A stretch of 64,000 bases of DNA from Helicoverpa zea (GCF_022581195.2 NC_061474.1:9238001-9302000), one strand, 5' to 3'; counted from the stretch's first letter, positions 45,546 to 57,455 are shown. Notes: generated by a model from the letters alone, not told the origin. Numbers and translations: made by a program.

Positions 45546-45634
45546 TACTTTTTATGTAACGTTTTTAATTAATATATGTGAAACTTTATCATAAAAGCTT
45601 GTTTATATAGTACATAAAATTAAAAATAATTGTA

Positions 45635-45791
45635 CATTTTTTTACGACATAAAAATCATTAAATGACCCCTCCCGCTGTGGGTTAGCAGCGGTGAGGGAG
45701 TGTCAGACTCTTACTGACTAAAAACCGTCGTGTTCCGTCGTAGGCCTTTTATGTACCAGGGCCGCGGTAACTTTTTCGAACAATCCCGCAG
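45635..45791 (-). mobile_element. ~157-bp A-tailed retroposon (R family), exact 12-bp target duplication
   Basis: AAAATAATTGTA flanks it at 45623-45634 and 45792-45803. On the minus strand it opens CTGCGGGATTGTTCGAAAA, passes GTTACCGCGGCCCTGGTAC, AGTAAGAGTCTGACACTCCC and CCCACAGCGGGAGGGGTCAT, and ends with an A run. The shared 5' start in several copies argues for a short mobile unit rather than random LINE truncation. Confidence 0.85.
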
Positions 45792-45804
45792 AAAATAATT
45801 GTAG

Positions 45805-46680
45805 CTAATGTTTAAATTATTCCGATTTTTGACGAGTCTCATCAATTTTATGGTCTCCATGCTAGTTTAATTACTATTTAACGTTATTTTAAAGCAGTTT
45901 TCATCGAGAAAAAGTCCGTTTCCTTTGGAAGCTAGTTTTTCTTTATTCCACTTCTTCTAATCTAGAGAAACGTAAATGTCTTGAAGCTGCTGTAATTAAT
46001 ATAAAAACAGCCGAGAGACGCTAATTAGAGGACCTTCCTTTTAGAGAAGTAAAAGTATGTTTAGTTTGGAGAAATAAGTACTACCATATTTCTGCATTCA
46101 TTTCAATTTTTCTGACTAGGAAGTTTGTAATGAACTTAACTCATATTTTTACTTTCTTATAAATAAAGGGTTATTTCTTATGGTAAATAAAATTCGATAC
46201 AATGTGTTTTATTACTGCTTTATAATCTTTAACTGCTATCAAAACTCAATCAAGCTTGTGCAACAAAATTCAACTTAAAAATTTCCCCTACCATGAAAAC
46301 ACACCTTTATTTCACTTTCACCTTTTACGAACGTAAACAAGCATTAAATTTCGCTTATCATTAAACTTTGAATAACCAAACTTCCTGTCTAATGGTCTAA
46401 TAAATAATAAAGAAACAAAAACTTGCGGTTCGCGTCAGCAATAAAAGTTAAGTTATTTATCCGAAGTTTTAAACAAACAGATTAAATTACCCAAAATAAG
46501 GTCATACGGATTTTAAATTGTTTAGAATTCATGGACTTTCATTTCGTTGCCTATGTTGTAAATCTTAGTTTTAACCTGATTGTGCAAAAAAGAGGGTAAT
46601 GTTTTTTGTCTATGTGTGGGTACTTCATATTGGCCAGTTAAATGACCACTAAAAGATAAAACTTGAATCTCAGTGTTTAT
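45805..46680. other. AT-rich DNA upstream of the Osiris coding exon
   Basis: No exon is recognised. The non-coding first exon and promoter of the Osiris gene may lie here or further upstream but cannot be placed. Confidence 0.4.
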
Positions 46681-46684
46681 TGAA

Positions 46685-46875
46685 TATCTTTTCGTTACGG
46701 GTAGAAGCCAGTAACTCTTACAACCAGTTTTACTGAAGGGTTGCCCGGGTAACTGGGTTCAGGAGGTCAGATGAGGCAGTCACTCCTTGTAAAACACTGG
46801 TACCAAGCTTTATCCAGTTAAACTGGAAGCCGACTCCAACATATGTAGTTGGGAAAAGGCTAGGCAGATGACTAT
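46685..46875 (+). mobile_element. HaSE-like SINE, 5'-truncated
   Basis: CGTTACGGGTAGAAGCCAGT, GGGTTGCCCGGGTAACTGGG and AGTTGGGAAAAGGCTAGGCA. It ends about 85 bp before the splice acceptor of the Osiris first coding exon, so it lies very close to the branch-point region. Confidence 0.75.
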
Positions 46876-46961
46876 AGAAGATAAAAGTTACATCAACAAA
46901 AAACTTCCAGATAACTAAAACTATAGTAACTTCTATCTAAACCTATTAATTCTTGTTTCAG

Positions 46962-47408
46962 AAACCACAATGACGTCACCCAAGCCAGTACTCTTACAAG
47001 CCATCCTACTTCTCACCTTACTACAAAAAATAAACACTTTAGAAGACGGATACCTACGCTACGTCAAAGATGGCTGCTTCCTCAGAGGAGAAGCATTATC
47101 CTGTGTCAAGTACAAAGCCGTCAAAATAGCCAAAAACACCATTTTTGGTGATAACTTTAAAACTAATGAAACTATCAAAGCTAATAGTGTAGTCAGTCTA
47201 GTACCTTTAGATGAAGAAACTATTCAAGTACTAGGGATCAAGGAAAGTAAGGTAGCAGAAGTTGGTAGTGAGCCGAGAGGAATTTTGTCCGAATGGGCGG
47301 AATTGGCGAAGTACTTTATGAAGCTGGTGCAGGAATTCTTCAGGGTGAAAGGCTTGAAGGTCAATCTGCCTGAAGGCGCGAGGACTGTCGAAGTTGAAGA
47401 TGATAGTG
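46962..47408 (+). CDS. Osiris-family protein, first coding exon
   Basis: Acceptor TTCTTGTTTCAG ends at 46961, eight untranslated bases follow, and translation starts at 46970. The exon encodes 146 residues plus one base. It has a signal peptide (MTSPKPVLLQAILLLTLLQK), the two-cysteine region DGCFLRGEALSCVKYKA (C36, C45), a predicted amphipathic middle with VVSLVPLDEE, and the WAELAKYFMKLVQEFF helix leading to LKVNLPEGARTVEVEDDS. Donor GTAAGT at 47409. This is the Osiris/DUF1676 arrangement. The family acts in endosomal and secretory membranes of cuticle-forming cells and is needed for cuticle structures in flies. Which member it is cannot be told here. The codons are clearly unlike the AT-rich background. 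Confidence 0.9.
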
Positions 47409-48830
47409 GTAAGTGTAGTTTGTTAGTACCTAAATAAGTTTGCAATTCTGAAGGTAGTCGTTTGACTCCTTACGCATTTGTTCATACAAATGTTATCGTG
47501 AAGGCTTGCTTGTCCTAAGTAGGCTACTATTGACAAAGAAATATGAACGAAGTTAACACTACTGCACATAAGTACAAAAGGCGTTAATTTACTTACTTCA
47601 GAATTGCAAAGTTACTTGGCACGAACTACATAAATGTTTCTTTATGTTCTTTCCTTATTGATTTTTATCTTCTAACTAAAGCTTTTCCATGATTCCTCGA
47701 TCTTCGGTTTACTGATAATTTTAATATTGAGCTTTCAAAGGCAATAAAATAACTTTACACGAACTGAAGCCATCAATAAAATTACTTGATAGCTAATTAT
47801 TAAATTAACTTCTGATATTGACAGGCATTTGAGAGGGTGCTGAACATTTATTTTGATTTAATATTTATTAGTGTTAAATAATAAAATAATATACTTGTTA
47901 TCACTTGAACAAAATGATCTATTGTGACATGCAATATTTGAGGGTTCTCGAATTTAGTGTTAGGTTAAAACCGTTTAATGATAATTGGGGAATAATATCA
48001 AAAATATATAAACACCTACATAAATACAGGTAAGTGCCTACCGCTATCTACCTGAATTTTGGCTTTAATTTTATAAGTGATTCGTCTGACTATCGATGCT
48101 GGAATAGAAGGAAATGCGAGAATCCTGCCATGTTTCTTCTTCCATCTTTCTTGGCAATGGTATATTTTTAAACCATCCCGCAAACACTTCTCTTTATAGG
48201 CTGCTACATCTTAAAAATAATGGTGATAAGAAATAAACAACCTTTCGTTAATTTGATTACTGTCAAAACGTCACAAATTTTGACAGGCACGTCTATTGTA
48301 GTACACAAAATTGCACTTGACCTTCCAACTCAAAAGGGTAACAACGGGGAAAATTATAGTAAATTATTTAATTATAATTTCAAATTATTCACTGTTACTA
48401 TACAGAATAATATTCTTTAATATATGCGGGGTTCTGTAGATCGTGATTTTTGATAAAATTCGGTTTAATTTTGTTGATTGTAGTTTAGTGTTAGTGTAGG
48501 GTAACACGAAGGTTAATAAGGTTGCTTAATGTGATTAAGTCACGTTCAAACGATGTTTTTAACTTAGCTAAAGTGTCGATTTATGAACTTGTTTAAAGTT
48601 ATTTTTAATTTTGATGAATCTTTCACCTTAAAATTACTATTAGTAGAATCTATCGTTTATATTTATTGTTCAAACCACTCAATTACGACAATTTATTTTG
48701 GTAAACAATATGACCTGTCAATACAATTGACAGAAAACCATAGCCATTAACTACAGCAAAGAAAGACAATAAATAAAGAAATTGATTACCCAATTAGCGG
48801 CCAAAGGTTACCTTTGTCTAATAAAGTATC
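47409..48830. other. Osiris intron 1, 5' part, no element recognised
   Basis: AT-rich intronic DNA. The small frame at 48220-48420 shows no domain or splice context. Confidence 0.5.
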
Positions 48831-48837
48831 CAATGAT

Positions 48838-49145
48838 CAGGGAGAACAAAATGACAATCGGGGATGTCATAACGGAAAATCTCTTAAGAAAGTAGAGTCG
48901 CCAAAATGCGAGTGTTCAGGGTACTAGGAACTTTACTAGCTCTTATATGCCTTCTTTGGAACCCACATATTTTTTGTAAAATCAAAAACCTTCGACAAAT
49001 GTCTCAAGGAATCCGAACGCCTTGTTAGTTAGTTCACTCGTATCACATCGTTTCAGTTATGTCTATGTATTTGACCTAGAAGAAGACGCCTGACCTGTCT
49101 TTCTTTTGGCATCTCCGCTATCTTTTCTTTCTCCGTGACATTGAC
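48838..49145 (+). mobile_element. Short TIR element (GCGGAGATG family), copy 2
   Basis: The left end AATCGGGGATGTCATAACGG and right end (antisense) GTCACGGAGAAAGAAAAGAT...GCGGAGATGCCAAAAGAAAG are partly inverted. It carries a 40-codon frame from ATG 48906 to TAG 49028 with a hydrophobic leader (MRVFRVLGTLLALICLLW). The other copies do not keep that frame. Confidence 0.6.
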
Positions 49146-49149
49146 CCTC

Positions 49150-50880
49150 GTCACTACTAAATAAATACCTTATAAGTACATCAAATATTTACTAAGAAAA
49201 ACATTTAGGGAACAAAATTAGGAGCTTGAGATCGATGCACCAAGTAATGGAGTGGACCAATTTATAGAGGTCCACGACTATTTGCTGAAGGAACCCTAAT
49301 AAAAAGTTGGTTTACGTGATCCGGTGGCTTGTGGTTTGTTACTCAATCAATGATATAGGGGAATGCAGAAGATTCACATATTTTATTTATCTAAACACCC
49401 TTTAAAAATGTTAGGATTCTTTTGTTACTAGACCGGATTAGTAGAACCATATAGTAATATCTCTAGATATGCTCATGGAATGTTTTTTGTAGTTGACTAT
49501 TCCTTGGAAAATTGTATGCTTTTTTCTATTTTATATTTACCTTCAATTCAAACCTGAATTTTTCCGAGTATTTTCCACTATAAAATCTAAAAAATATGAT
49601 GACTTTATAAAATTTTCTTACTCAATTTACCTTCTGCGACATATTTCTGTATACCTATTCAACTCCCCATATTAGATACGGATGAACCGCAATATTGAAA
49701 TACACAATATTATATGGAGCATAAATTAGACCTACTCGTTTGACAAATAATAAATTCCTGTAACATACTCATTTCTAGACTTTTCCACGAAGAGCCTATA
49801 ATTTGAATTTGTGTCATTCAAGATTACTTAGTAATTGTGATGGGAAAATATTTTATATTTTAGCTGCTTTTGTATTCAGTTCATCAAACAAAAATTAGTT
49901 TCAAGAACTGAAATTACATAGTACTCGGAAGGGGCTACATTTTTCTCCTGAAGTCATAAATAAGGCTTAGTAACAAATAAATAAGGCACTAGCTCAAAAT
50001 GGCAATCGCTTCATGTTAAGAGTTGATTCGCAGCCATATAATTGGTACAGGCTAAAATAGAATTAAAGTAGGTTGGGAATAGGCTCTGAAGATAATGAGT
50101 AGTTACTATGATTTGCAATTGCTTCAACTTAATAAAAGGGAAATTCTTTACTGCAGCGAAATGCGTAATATTTTCGGTTATCAATGCACCGATATATCTT
50201 TTCGGCAATTTGACGGCTGATTTTATGATTTTAATATAGTTTAATGTTGTTACTCAATCTGAGACAGCAATGTATTTAGTGTAACACAGGATCATCGTAT
50301 ACCATTGTTTATAATTATGTAATAAAAATAATACTCCGTAATTATGAGCTCTAATCCCTAACTTTCCTAGCCTATAATCTAGGCATTCTAACTTCATAAT
50401 TTTCTAAGAAAACTAAGCTTCAAAGAACATTCTATAAAACCCTTTTCTAGTCTGTTTTCTATGATATTTGAAATTAAAATCCTTTGAACAATGTAGTGTA
50501 AACAAACTCGTCAGTAAGTTGTTGATGAAAAACTTTTACCGGCGTCAGAGAAGAGGTGTTATGTTTTTCTTGAGTCTTTCTTTGAATGTCGATAATATTA
50601 TTAGGTATAATGTTGAAAAGGACTTAGCAAGTTTGAGCAGCAGACGTAATATGTTAAATATGTTAAGAATATTTAAACTTTTATGACAGGGGGTTCTATA
50701 GGTAGGTAAGTTACTCAATTGGGCCCTTAAATAACACCTACTAGTTGTTTTCACTCACGTGCCAGTTTAACTTCTTCGTGATGACTTATTATAGAGGCTG
50801 TTACAAAAGAAAACCGTATGTAAAACGGGCTTCAACGTTCCTTCAAAAAGATTTCATTTAAAAAAGCAATCCGTAAAATC
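49150..50880. other. Osiris intron 1, AT-rich, no gene
   Basis: A trace of an HaSE-like tail (GTAGGTTGGGAATAGGCTCT) is at about 50067-50090. Nothing else is recognised. Confidence 0.45.
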
Positions 50881-50899
50881 ACTTTCAAGATGACTACCT

Positions 50900-51059
50900 T
50901 TTTTTTTTTTAACGACGTCAAAAATCATCAAATGACCCCTCCCGCTGTGGGTTAGCAGCGGTGAGGGAGTGTCAGACTCTTACTGACTAAAAACCGTCGT
51001 TTTCCGTCATTGGCCTTTTATGTACCACGGCCGCGGTATCTCTTTCGAACAACTCGCAG
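50900..51059 (-). mobile_element. 160-bp A-tailed retroposon (R family), exact 15-bp target duplication
   Basis: TCAAGATGACTACCT is repeated exactly at 50885-50899 and 51060-51074. The minus strand runs from CTGCGAGTTGTTCGAAAGAG to GACGTCGTTAAAAAAAAAA. Length and start agree with the copies at 45.6 and 60.0 kb. Confidence 0.9.
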
Positions 51060-51272
51060 TCAAGATGACTACCTACCAAATAAACTCTTTTTAATACTCT
51101 AAAACATAACGGTAAACGTTAAAGTACTAGCCTGCTTACGTAGACATTTCTATGACCTAGTAACTACAAAGGTTCAAGAATAAACTAAAATTAGAACATC
51201 TGACATTTTATCCAAGTCCACTTTGTAAGTCCTTTGATTAAAAATGTTTTGTAGGACAAGTTAGAAAACTCG

Positions 51273-51667
51273 CACACTGAAAACTTTTAGTCGGCCGATA
51301 GTTTGTTTGGACTCATAAATCAGTTTGAAGATGAATGGTAGTACGCACATTACAAAGATCAGGTATTTAGAAAGTATCAAAATTGAAAATCGTTTATTTT
51401 TTGGCTGCAAAACAGCACTTTTGAACTTTAGAAAATTTCCAAAGGACAGTCCTCAAAACGCCCACCCTTCCTATGTTTTTGCTGGGAAGTGGTGCAACAA
51501 ACTCCCCAGCAACACATGTCTGTCTGTAGGTTAAAATAACCTTTGAACATTGTTTGATATATTTTGTATAAAATGTGTATATTACAGTATACAGACTGAA
51601 AAAACAAGATTTTCTTACAAAATATTTCTTTGGCAACTAACTGTCGGCCGACTATTTAGTCTGTAGT
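51273..51667 (+). mobile_element. MITE, AGTCGGCCGA family (395 bp), longest copy
   Basis: Left TIR CACACTGAAAACTTTTAGTCGG; right TIR (antisense) ACTACAGACTAAATAGTCGG. The body has ATGAAGATGAATGGTAGTAC and CCCAGCAACACATGTCTG. Frames on both strands are short and unshared with other copies. Confidence 0.65.
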
Positions 51668-51862
51668 TTACTTTTATTCGCAGTTTATCTGTTTGGAATG
51701 CTGGCTGGATAAGCCGTCTTATCTAAGTCCTGTATTCTGTCTTTTCAATTGAAAATTATTTTTGCTGACTGAAGAAATGTTTTAGAAAGTTTTTGCTGTC
51801 ATTTTCGGGAAACTGCCTTTAGGTTGCTAGGTACTTAAATAAACTTATCTTGGTTCATAAGT

Positions 51863-52150
51863 CTTTTTATCGTCCCACTGCTGGGCTGCGGCCTCCTCTC
51901 ACACAGAGAAGGATTGAGCATTAATCACCACGCTTGCTCAATGCGGGTTGGTGAATTCAGACTTTGTTGTCCCGGTTTCCTCGAGATGTTTTCTTTACCT
52001 TTATTAAGTCTTTAGTGTCGAAATATAAATAAAAATATCTACCTACATAGTTATAGCTTAGAAAAATACATTGGTACTTGCCTGATCCGGAAACAAACCC
52101 GCACACTCATAGTTGAGAAGCCGGTGTAATAGACCACCATGACTCCAAAA
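51863..52150 (-). mobile_element. SINE-like element, CAGCAGTGGGAC family, antisense
   Basis: The antisense end TTTTTATCGTCCCACTGCTG is followed by GGCCTCCTCTCACACAGAGA, CATTAATCACCACGCTTGCT and CTGATCCGGAAACAAACCCG (a degraded antisense B box), ending near GGTGTAATAGACCACCATGA (an A-box-like stretch). This is the only copy here with a recognisable tRNA-like head. Confidence 0.7.
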
Positions 52151-52189
52151 CATCAGTAGATCAGAACATCAAATTATTTTACAATATCT

Positions 52190-52390
52190 ATACTAATATT
52201 ATAAAGAGGAAAACTTTGTTTGTTTGTTTGGTTGTAATGAATAGGCTCAAAAACTACTGGACCGTTTTTAAAAATTCTTTCACCATTCGAAAGCTACATT
52301 ATCCACGAGTAACATAGGCTATATTTTATCCCGGTACGGGCAGTAGTTCCCACGGGACGCGGGTGAAACCGCGGGAAAACGGCTAGTTTT
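52190..52390 (-). repeat. CR1/Zenon-like tail repeat, well preserved, antisense
   Basis: In antisense it goes from CTAGCCGTTTTCCCGCGGTT, TCACCCGCGTCCCGTGGGAA, CCGGGATAAAATATAGCCTA to ACAAACAAACAAAGTTTTCC and ATAATATTAGTATAGAT. Confidence 0.7.
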
Positions 52391-52478
52391 ATTTATAAAG
52401 GTCAAGTAATTTCCCACAACGATGTAGGGTGAAAGCGCAAGTTTGCGGTCGCCCACAAAAACAAACAGAGCAAGCTAC

Positions 52479-52923
52479 GTCTGCGTCAGGACTGCCGTCA
52501 CAACTCATCGATCCTCTTAAAATACATAAAGAGAGTCTTTACCTAATTGCTACCAGCTACCATTAGTTGCTACCAATTGCTACCCTCGTGGTTTTGAAGA
52601 TATTCCGCATCCAAAGTTGACAGCCATTCTGATATCAGGATGGCTGTCACTTTTCTCAGTGTGAAGAAACGGACCAAAAGTATTGTGTTTTTTTTTTCAC
52701 CCAGAGTTGCTACCTGATTGCTACCCTCCAGAATTAAATTTTGGACCACATCGATTACGCGGATAAAAAGATATTAAAAAAATGAGAATTTGCGCCTTGC
52801 CAAAATAAAACCACGAGGCTAGGAATTGGTAGCAACTAATGGTAGCTGGTAGCAATTAGGTAGCAACTCTCTATATGTATTTCGAGAGGATCGGAGAGTT
52901 GTGACAGGGATCCTGACGCAGAC
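52479..52923. mobile_element. 445-bp MITE with ~120-bp TIRs and 8-bp target duplication
   Basis: CAAGCTAC is repeated exactly at 52471-52478 and 52924-52931. TIRs open GTCTGCGTCAGGA, stay similar for about 120 bp and include a GCTACC-rich stretch (TTGCTACCAGCTACCATTAG). An 8-bp duplication fits hAT, P or Merlin elements. The terminal bases do not clearly match the usual hAT CAGGG start. A near-perfect palindrome TGACAGCCATTCTGAT / ATCAGGATGGCTGTCA sits in the middle at about 52618-52649. No transposase. Confidence 0.8.
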
Positions 52924-53223
52924 CAAGCTACGCCGATAATGATGTCGTTCACCCTTCTCGGCCATGTTTAGATTTGAGCTGTTTAACCTACGGGTGCAAA
53001 AGAGGGTAATGATGTGTGCATATCGACTTTGTGTGCCTTAGTCTGTTGTGGTGTTATTTATTGTCGTTTTGAGCTTTAAATAGAAAGAGTTATGTAGTTA
53101 TGTAATATTAATTGAAACAAAATTCAAAGGTAAAAGTGAAATACGACAATATTATGTATTCACAATTACACTGCTATGAAAATTAGATAGAAAACTCTGT
53201 TTGTATTTAAACTTTTTTTGGTG

Positions 53224-53735
53224 GGAAATCATCAAATGACTTCTCTCTGTGGGTGCAACGTGAAGGAGTGTCAGACTTTTACTGAGGAAAACCCATCATG
53301 TTCCTTCTTAAGCCCTATATGTACCAGGGCCACGGTAACTCTTTCGGCGGCTCTTCTCGGCCTCGTTGGTCTAGTGGTCGCAAACGCGGCTGCTGTGCTC
53401 GAGGTCTCAGGTTCGATTCCCGGGTTGAGCCGAAATCGCTTTGTGGCTTTTCTTAAACTTTCACAAAGCAGCCCGTAGTCTGGAAGTTGGTGATTGATTC
53501 ACCCGTGCATCGGAGAGCACGTAATGTCGGTTCTGCGCCTGATCTCTTTCCGGTCGTGTCGGATTGCCGTCCCATCGGGATAAGAGAGTGAAGGAATAGT
53601 AAGTGCACCTGTGTCTGCGCAAATGCTCGTGCACTATAATATGTCCTGCGCAGCTGGCTGTTCTTAAGTGAGAACAGCCGCCGTGGCCGAAATCCGATAT
53701 TTTTTTTATACTCTTTCGAACAATCCCGCAACCCC
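53224..53735 (-). mobile_element. R-family retroposon split by a SINE
   Basis: AATCATCAAATGACTTCTC to GGGCCACGGTAACTCTTTCG forms the left part. ACTCTTTCGAACAATCCCGC after the SINE completes it. The R copy is more diverged than those at 45.6 and 50.9 kb. Confidence 0.75.
53347..53709 (+). mobile_element. Full-length tRNA-derived SINE (second family), nested
   Basis: The head has GTTGGTCTAGTGGTCGCAAA (A box) and GGTTCGATTCCCGGG (B box). The body runs to GAGAACAGCCGCCGTGGCCG. 9-bp duplications ACTCTTTCG at 53338-53346 and 53710-53718 mark insertion into the R element. It lies about 300 bp upstream of the Osiris second coding exon. Confidence 0.85.
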
Positions 53736-54014
53736 GTCCTATTTGTGGTTGAAATTATCAAAATTTGACATTTGGTCTGGTGGTTGCCATTTCATTTTGA
53801 GCGTCATTGGTGGTATTTTACTGCATACGTTTTTGACGTATATCTTAGTGAAAAGTTCAAATGCAATTTTCATTTAATAACTCTAAAAATTTAAACTATC
53901 ACGTACTTCATAATAGACGCGGATAAAACAGTTTTACATCAAAATAAGATTTGGTTTTCCTAATCACCTTTAAAAAGGCAGATTATAAAATTATCCTTTT
54001 TCTTTGATTCCCAG

Positions 54015-54083
54015 ATAATGATGACGAAGTTAAATCTGAGACTAGAAGTATCCAGAAACGCGATATCGGTCATTCAAAATCAG
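54015..54083 (+). CDS. Osiris-family protein, second coding exon
   Basis: Acceptor TTTGATTCCCAG and donor CAG|GTTCGT bound 69 bases. Joined to the first exon (one leftover G), it encodes 23 residues beginning DNDDEVKSETRS and including a dibasic QKRDIG, and again leaves one base. This is the polar linker before the hydrophobic segment in Osiris proteins. The exact phase match at both ends supports the call. The donor is weaker than consensus at positions +3 and +4. Confidence 0.8.
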
Positions 54084-54111
54084 GTTCGTATTTTCAAAAT
54101 TTATATAAAAT

Positions 54112-54310
54112 ACTAGCCTTTTTCCCGCGGTTTCACACGTGTCCTGTGGGAACTACTCCCGTATTGGGATAAAATATAAAGTATGTTACTCGGGAAGACT
54201 AGCTTTCCAAAAGTGAAAGATAGTAAAATAGGTCCAGTAGTTTTTGAGTTCATCCATTACAAACACACACATAAAAATACGATTTTTTACTCTTTACAAC
54301 ATAAGTATAG
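54112..54310 (+). repeat. CR1/Zenon-like tail repeat, just after Osiris exon 2
   Basis: CTAGCCTTTTTCCCGCGGTT, CACACGTGTCCTGTGGGAAC, GATAAAATATAAAGTATGTT, CAGTAGTTTTTGAGTTCATC. It starts about 28 bp after the donor of exon 2. Confidence 0.65.
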
Positions 54311-54629
54311 ATAAAAGTCAGTAATAAAACAAATAAATTGAAATAATATGCTCAAAAATTTGGCACAAAATGACCAAAGTTTGAAACTTAAAAATGTTTC
54401 AACGGGCTTAGATTTTATTTATTGTAAAGTTTTTTGAAAAATTACGGCAATTTTCTAGCTCTGAACAAAAATATGTCGTTACTAAAGATATGGTGAAAAT
54501 TTATCTTGTTCTGTTGGTCTATTATTGTATTATTTTAAGTAAAGCTAGGTACTTCAGTTTTGCAAGAATTGTAAGTATAACTGGACTTTCCTTATCATTG
54601 ATAAAAAATGAACAATTCATATTGAATTA

Positions 54630-55435
54630 ATTGTTTTCCGCGGTTTCACCTGCGTCCAGTGGGAATGATTTGACGTATACCCGGATAAAAATCCAAATGC
54701 CTTCTCTAATTATTGAGCTATTATATTAATATATTATTATTAATACATATTACATTAGAGAAGAAAACTAAAAAAAAAGACTGCCTCTACGGGGTAAAAT
54801 ATAGCCTACGTTACTCGGCTGTAGCTTTCCAACTGTAAAAGAACTTTTCAATTTGGTTCGGTTCAAACAAACAAAAAATATTATTCTTTTTTATTAGTCA
54901 AGATTATGTGGAACATAATGTTTACCTTTATGAAATTCGTTAGTACACCAAGTAGTTTTATGAGAAATGTACAAAATATGGAAAACTTTCAACCCTTAAT
55001 ATACTAGCGGTCTATAGAATAGAATCCAAAAACTTATCCCATTCGACCAATGCTACACTTTAGTTCTTATTCACAACAATACTTCAAAGAGCTTTTTTAA
55101 CTCTTGGCACATCAAGAATTTGTAACTTGGCCAAATAAATGTCAGCCAGTTTCTTTAAGTTATTTCTGCGGTGGTTTCAGAATATTTCTGTTTGTAGTGC
55201 AAAACTGTTGGCAACTTTCTTACTTTGAGGTAGTGTCACACTTATCAAAGACTAGCTTCAACCACCGGTTTCTCTCGTGTCCCGTGAAAATTGTTTCGTG
55301 TACCCGGATCAAAATCCAAATGCCTTCAACTATTATTGAGATAATATGTAAAACTGAAAACAAAAAACAAATATGTCCAGTATTTCGGGAGGATAGGTAG
55401 TTCGTTGAAACAAAGAAACTCTTCAGTTTTATAAT
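54630..55435 (+). repeat. Two diverged CR1/Zenon-like repeats
   Basis: Copies begin at about 54638 (TTCCGCGGTTTCACCTGCGT) and 55245 (AGCTTCAACCACCGGTTTCT) and share ACCCGGATMAAAATCCAAATG and CCTTC...TATTGAG. Between them is AT-rich intron. Confidence 0.5.
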
Positions 55436-55439
55436 GTTA

Positions 55440-56540
55440 GCAAATACATATAGCTACGAATTATTGATTATGACATAATATTGGAGTTTTCAGTGCGTTT
55501 GTGATGAAGTTGTTAAGTGATCAAAAATGTAAGTATAGGTGTTGTAAGACGATATCTGTTAAGTGGAATACTACCTTTATTTATGTAATAGGTATAGCAA
55601 AGTATTAATTTTCGCTGTAAATTAAATTTAGAATTAGGTATTGAAATTGAAAGCTAGTTGAATTCGAATTGGATCTGCGATTTACAGTATTGTATTTGGA
55701 TAACTTTGAAGAAATCGTTTTATTTTAGTTATTCTGCAATATCGTGATATTTTGTTCAGATATTTGAGAATATTTTAATTTGAATAGTCGAGACGAAACG
55801 TATTACAATTGTCGAAAAATCTAGGTGGCTATTTATAACTTTATTTCTTTGTATTTTTTGTTCCATTTTTCATTATTAGTTTTTCTAGTATATGAGGTAC
55901 AGAAGTATATGAATAACTATCTATCTTTATACTGTTTCTTGAGAAATTAACGTTACTTCAACGCCATTTCTTTGTGTTTATTTATTTTTATCTCTTATTA
56001 TCTATTGCACACTTATCAATTAATACACTATTAACAAATACAGTTTATGTACAACGGCGAGCTTAACCCAGAATTGGGTTCTCTTACAGCCAACTTTAAA
56101 ACCATAGAGATATCTAATAGAAGTGTATGAAGATATTTTTTGAGGCACTGAATATAATTTTACATAACCTTTTTTCATACAAACACAAGATGATTGATTC
56201 ACTTACAAATACATAAGTAGGCTGTGTAGTTTACATAGAACCATAACTTATTTGAACAGATTTTAACAACCAACCCAAAAATCGGGGCAATTATCATAAA
56301 TAATGACCAAGACATTGCCACAACCATGAACCCACGGGGTCACAACTATTGAGGTCAAGTCGTGAGACCTGACCCCTTTGGGCAGATGTTTCCGAACTAA
56401 ACTGTGTTTGATAGAATTTTACGTTACAATTGAATTGAGGGCGTGTAATGGGAATCGGTTGCAACTGAGTGTAATGGTTTAATTGGTATTTGATTTGTTT
56501 TGCACGAGTTTGATGTTTAAGTAAGTAATGTTTTTAATGG
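55440..56540. other. Osiris intron 2, AT-rich; LINE tail trace
   Basis: An antisense LINE-tail remnant (CAACGGCGAGCTTAACCCAG) lies at about 56035-56110. No gene is recognised. Confidence 0.4.
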
Positions 56541-57169
56541 TAAAGGAGATCATTCAAGTCTCGAACATTTTGTACCCAAAAATGAAAGTGCCGGCCAGAA
56601 TAAAAAAATAGTAGATTCTTGTAGAGGATAATGCCCTGAAGATTTTTTACTATTACAAGAATTGTCTACAATTAACCCCTAGACTGCTATTTGACTTTGA
56701 AAATCCTAAAAAATCCCACAATGTTTGGAGTATTACATTACGGCCCCAAACTGGAGAAGCCAGCCGCTGCCTTCAAACGACTCCTGCTTAACCTGGGAAG
56801 TCATCAAATGACCCCCCTCTCGCTGTGGGAAAGTCAGACTCTTACTGACTAAAACCCATGATGGGGAAACCAGGGCCGCGGTAATATTTTCGAACAATCC
56901 CGCAGCCTCGGTAGGCCTTGTCCCCGCAAAAATATCGTAGGATTCTTGTCGAGGATGCCCTGAAGATTTTTTACTATTATAAGGAACGTTTTCGGTTAAC
57001 CCTCAGACTGCTATTTGAGTTTGTCGTGAATAAAAATCTATACTTGAATGTTACAGCAAATAACGTCCAAAGTATTTTTTTTACTAATTGAACGTCTACC
57101 ATATACCCCCCCCCCCTGCTACACCGAGGAGACTTACTGATTTAAACCCATCATGTTCCTTCTGATATT

Positions 57170-57455
57170 CTACCGGGGCCGCGGTAACTCTTTCGCACAA
57201 TCTCGCAGCCCCGGCAGGTTCTGACCCTGGTGGGCCCCACTAGGGTTTGCTGACTGTCTGAGGAGGGCTTGGGTCAACGCTCGCCGCCGACACGGGCCTG
57301 TAGTCTCCAAGGCGGCGAAGGGACGATGAGCCTCTCTAAACTCACCGCCCACAGACCGACGTCTACGGTGGCGGGATTCTTTTCGACACCCGACGCGCGT
57401 GGTGTCTTCCACGTCCACCTCAGCGGCTGGGATGAGAGGCGCGAACTCTCAGTTA
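57170..57455. other. GC-rich core of the long-TIR element
   Basis: CCCCACTAGGGTTTGCTGAC, CTCGCCGCCGACACGGGCCT and GTGGTGTCTTCCACGTCCAC mark a GC-rich core. The 82-codon minus frame and 71-codon plus frame here are unlike any protein I recognise and are probably a by-product of GC content. A C12 run is at 57104-57115. Confidence 0.45.
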
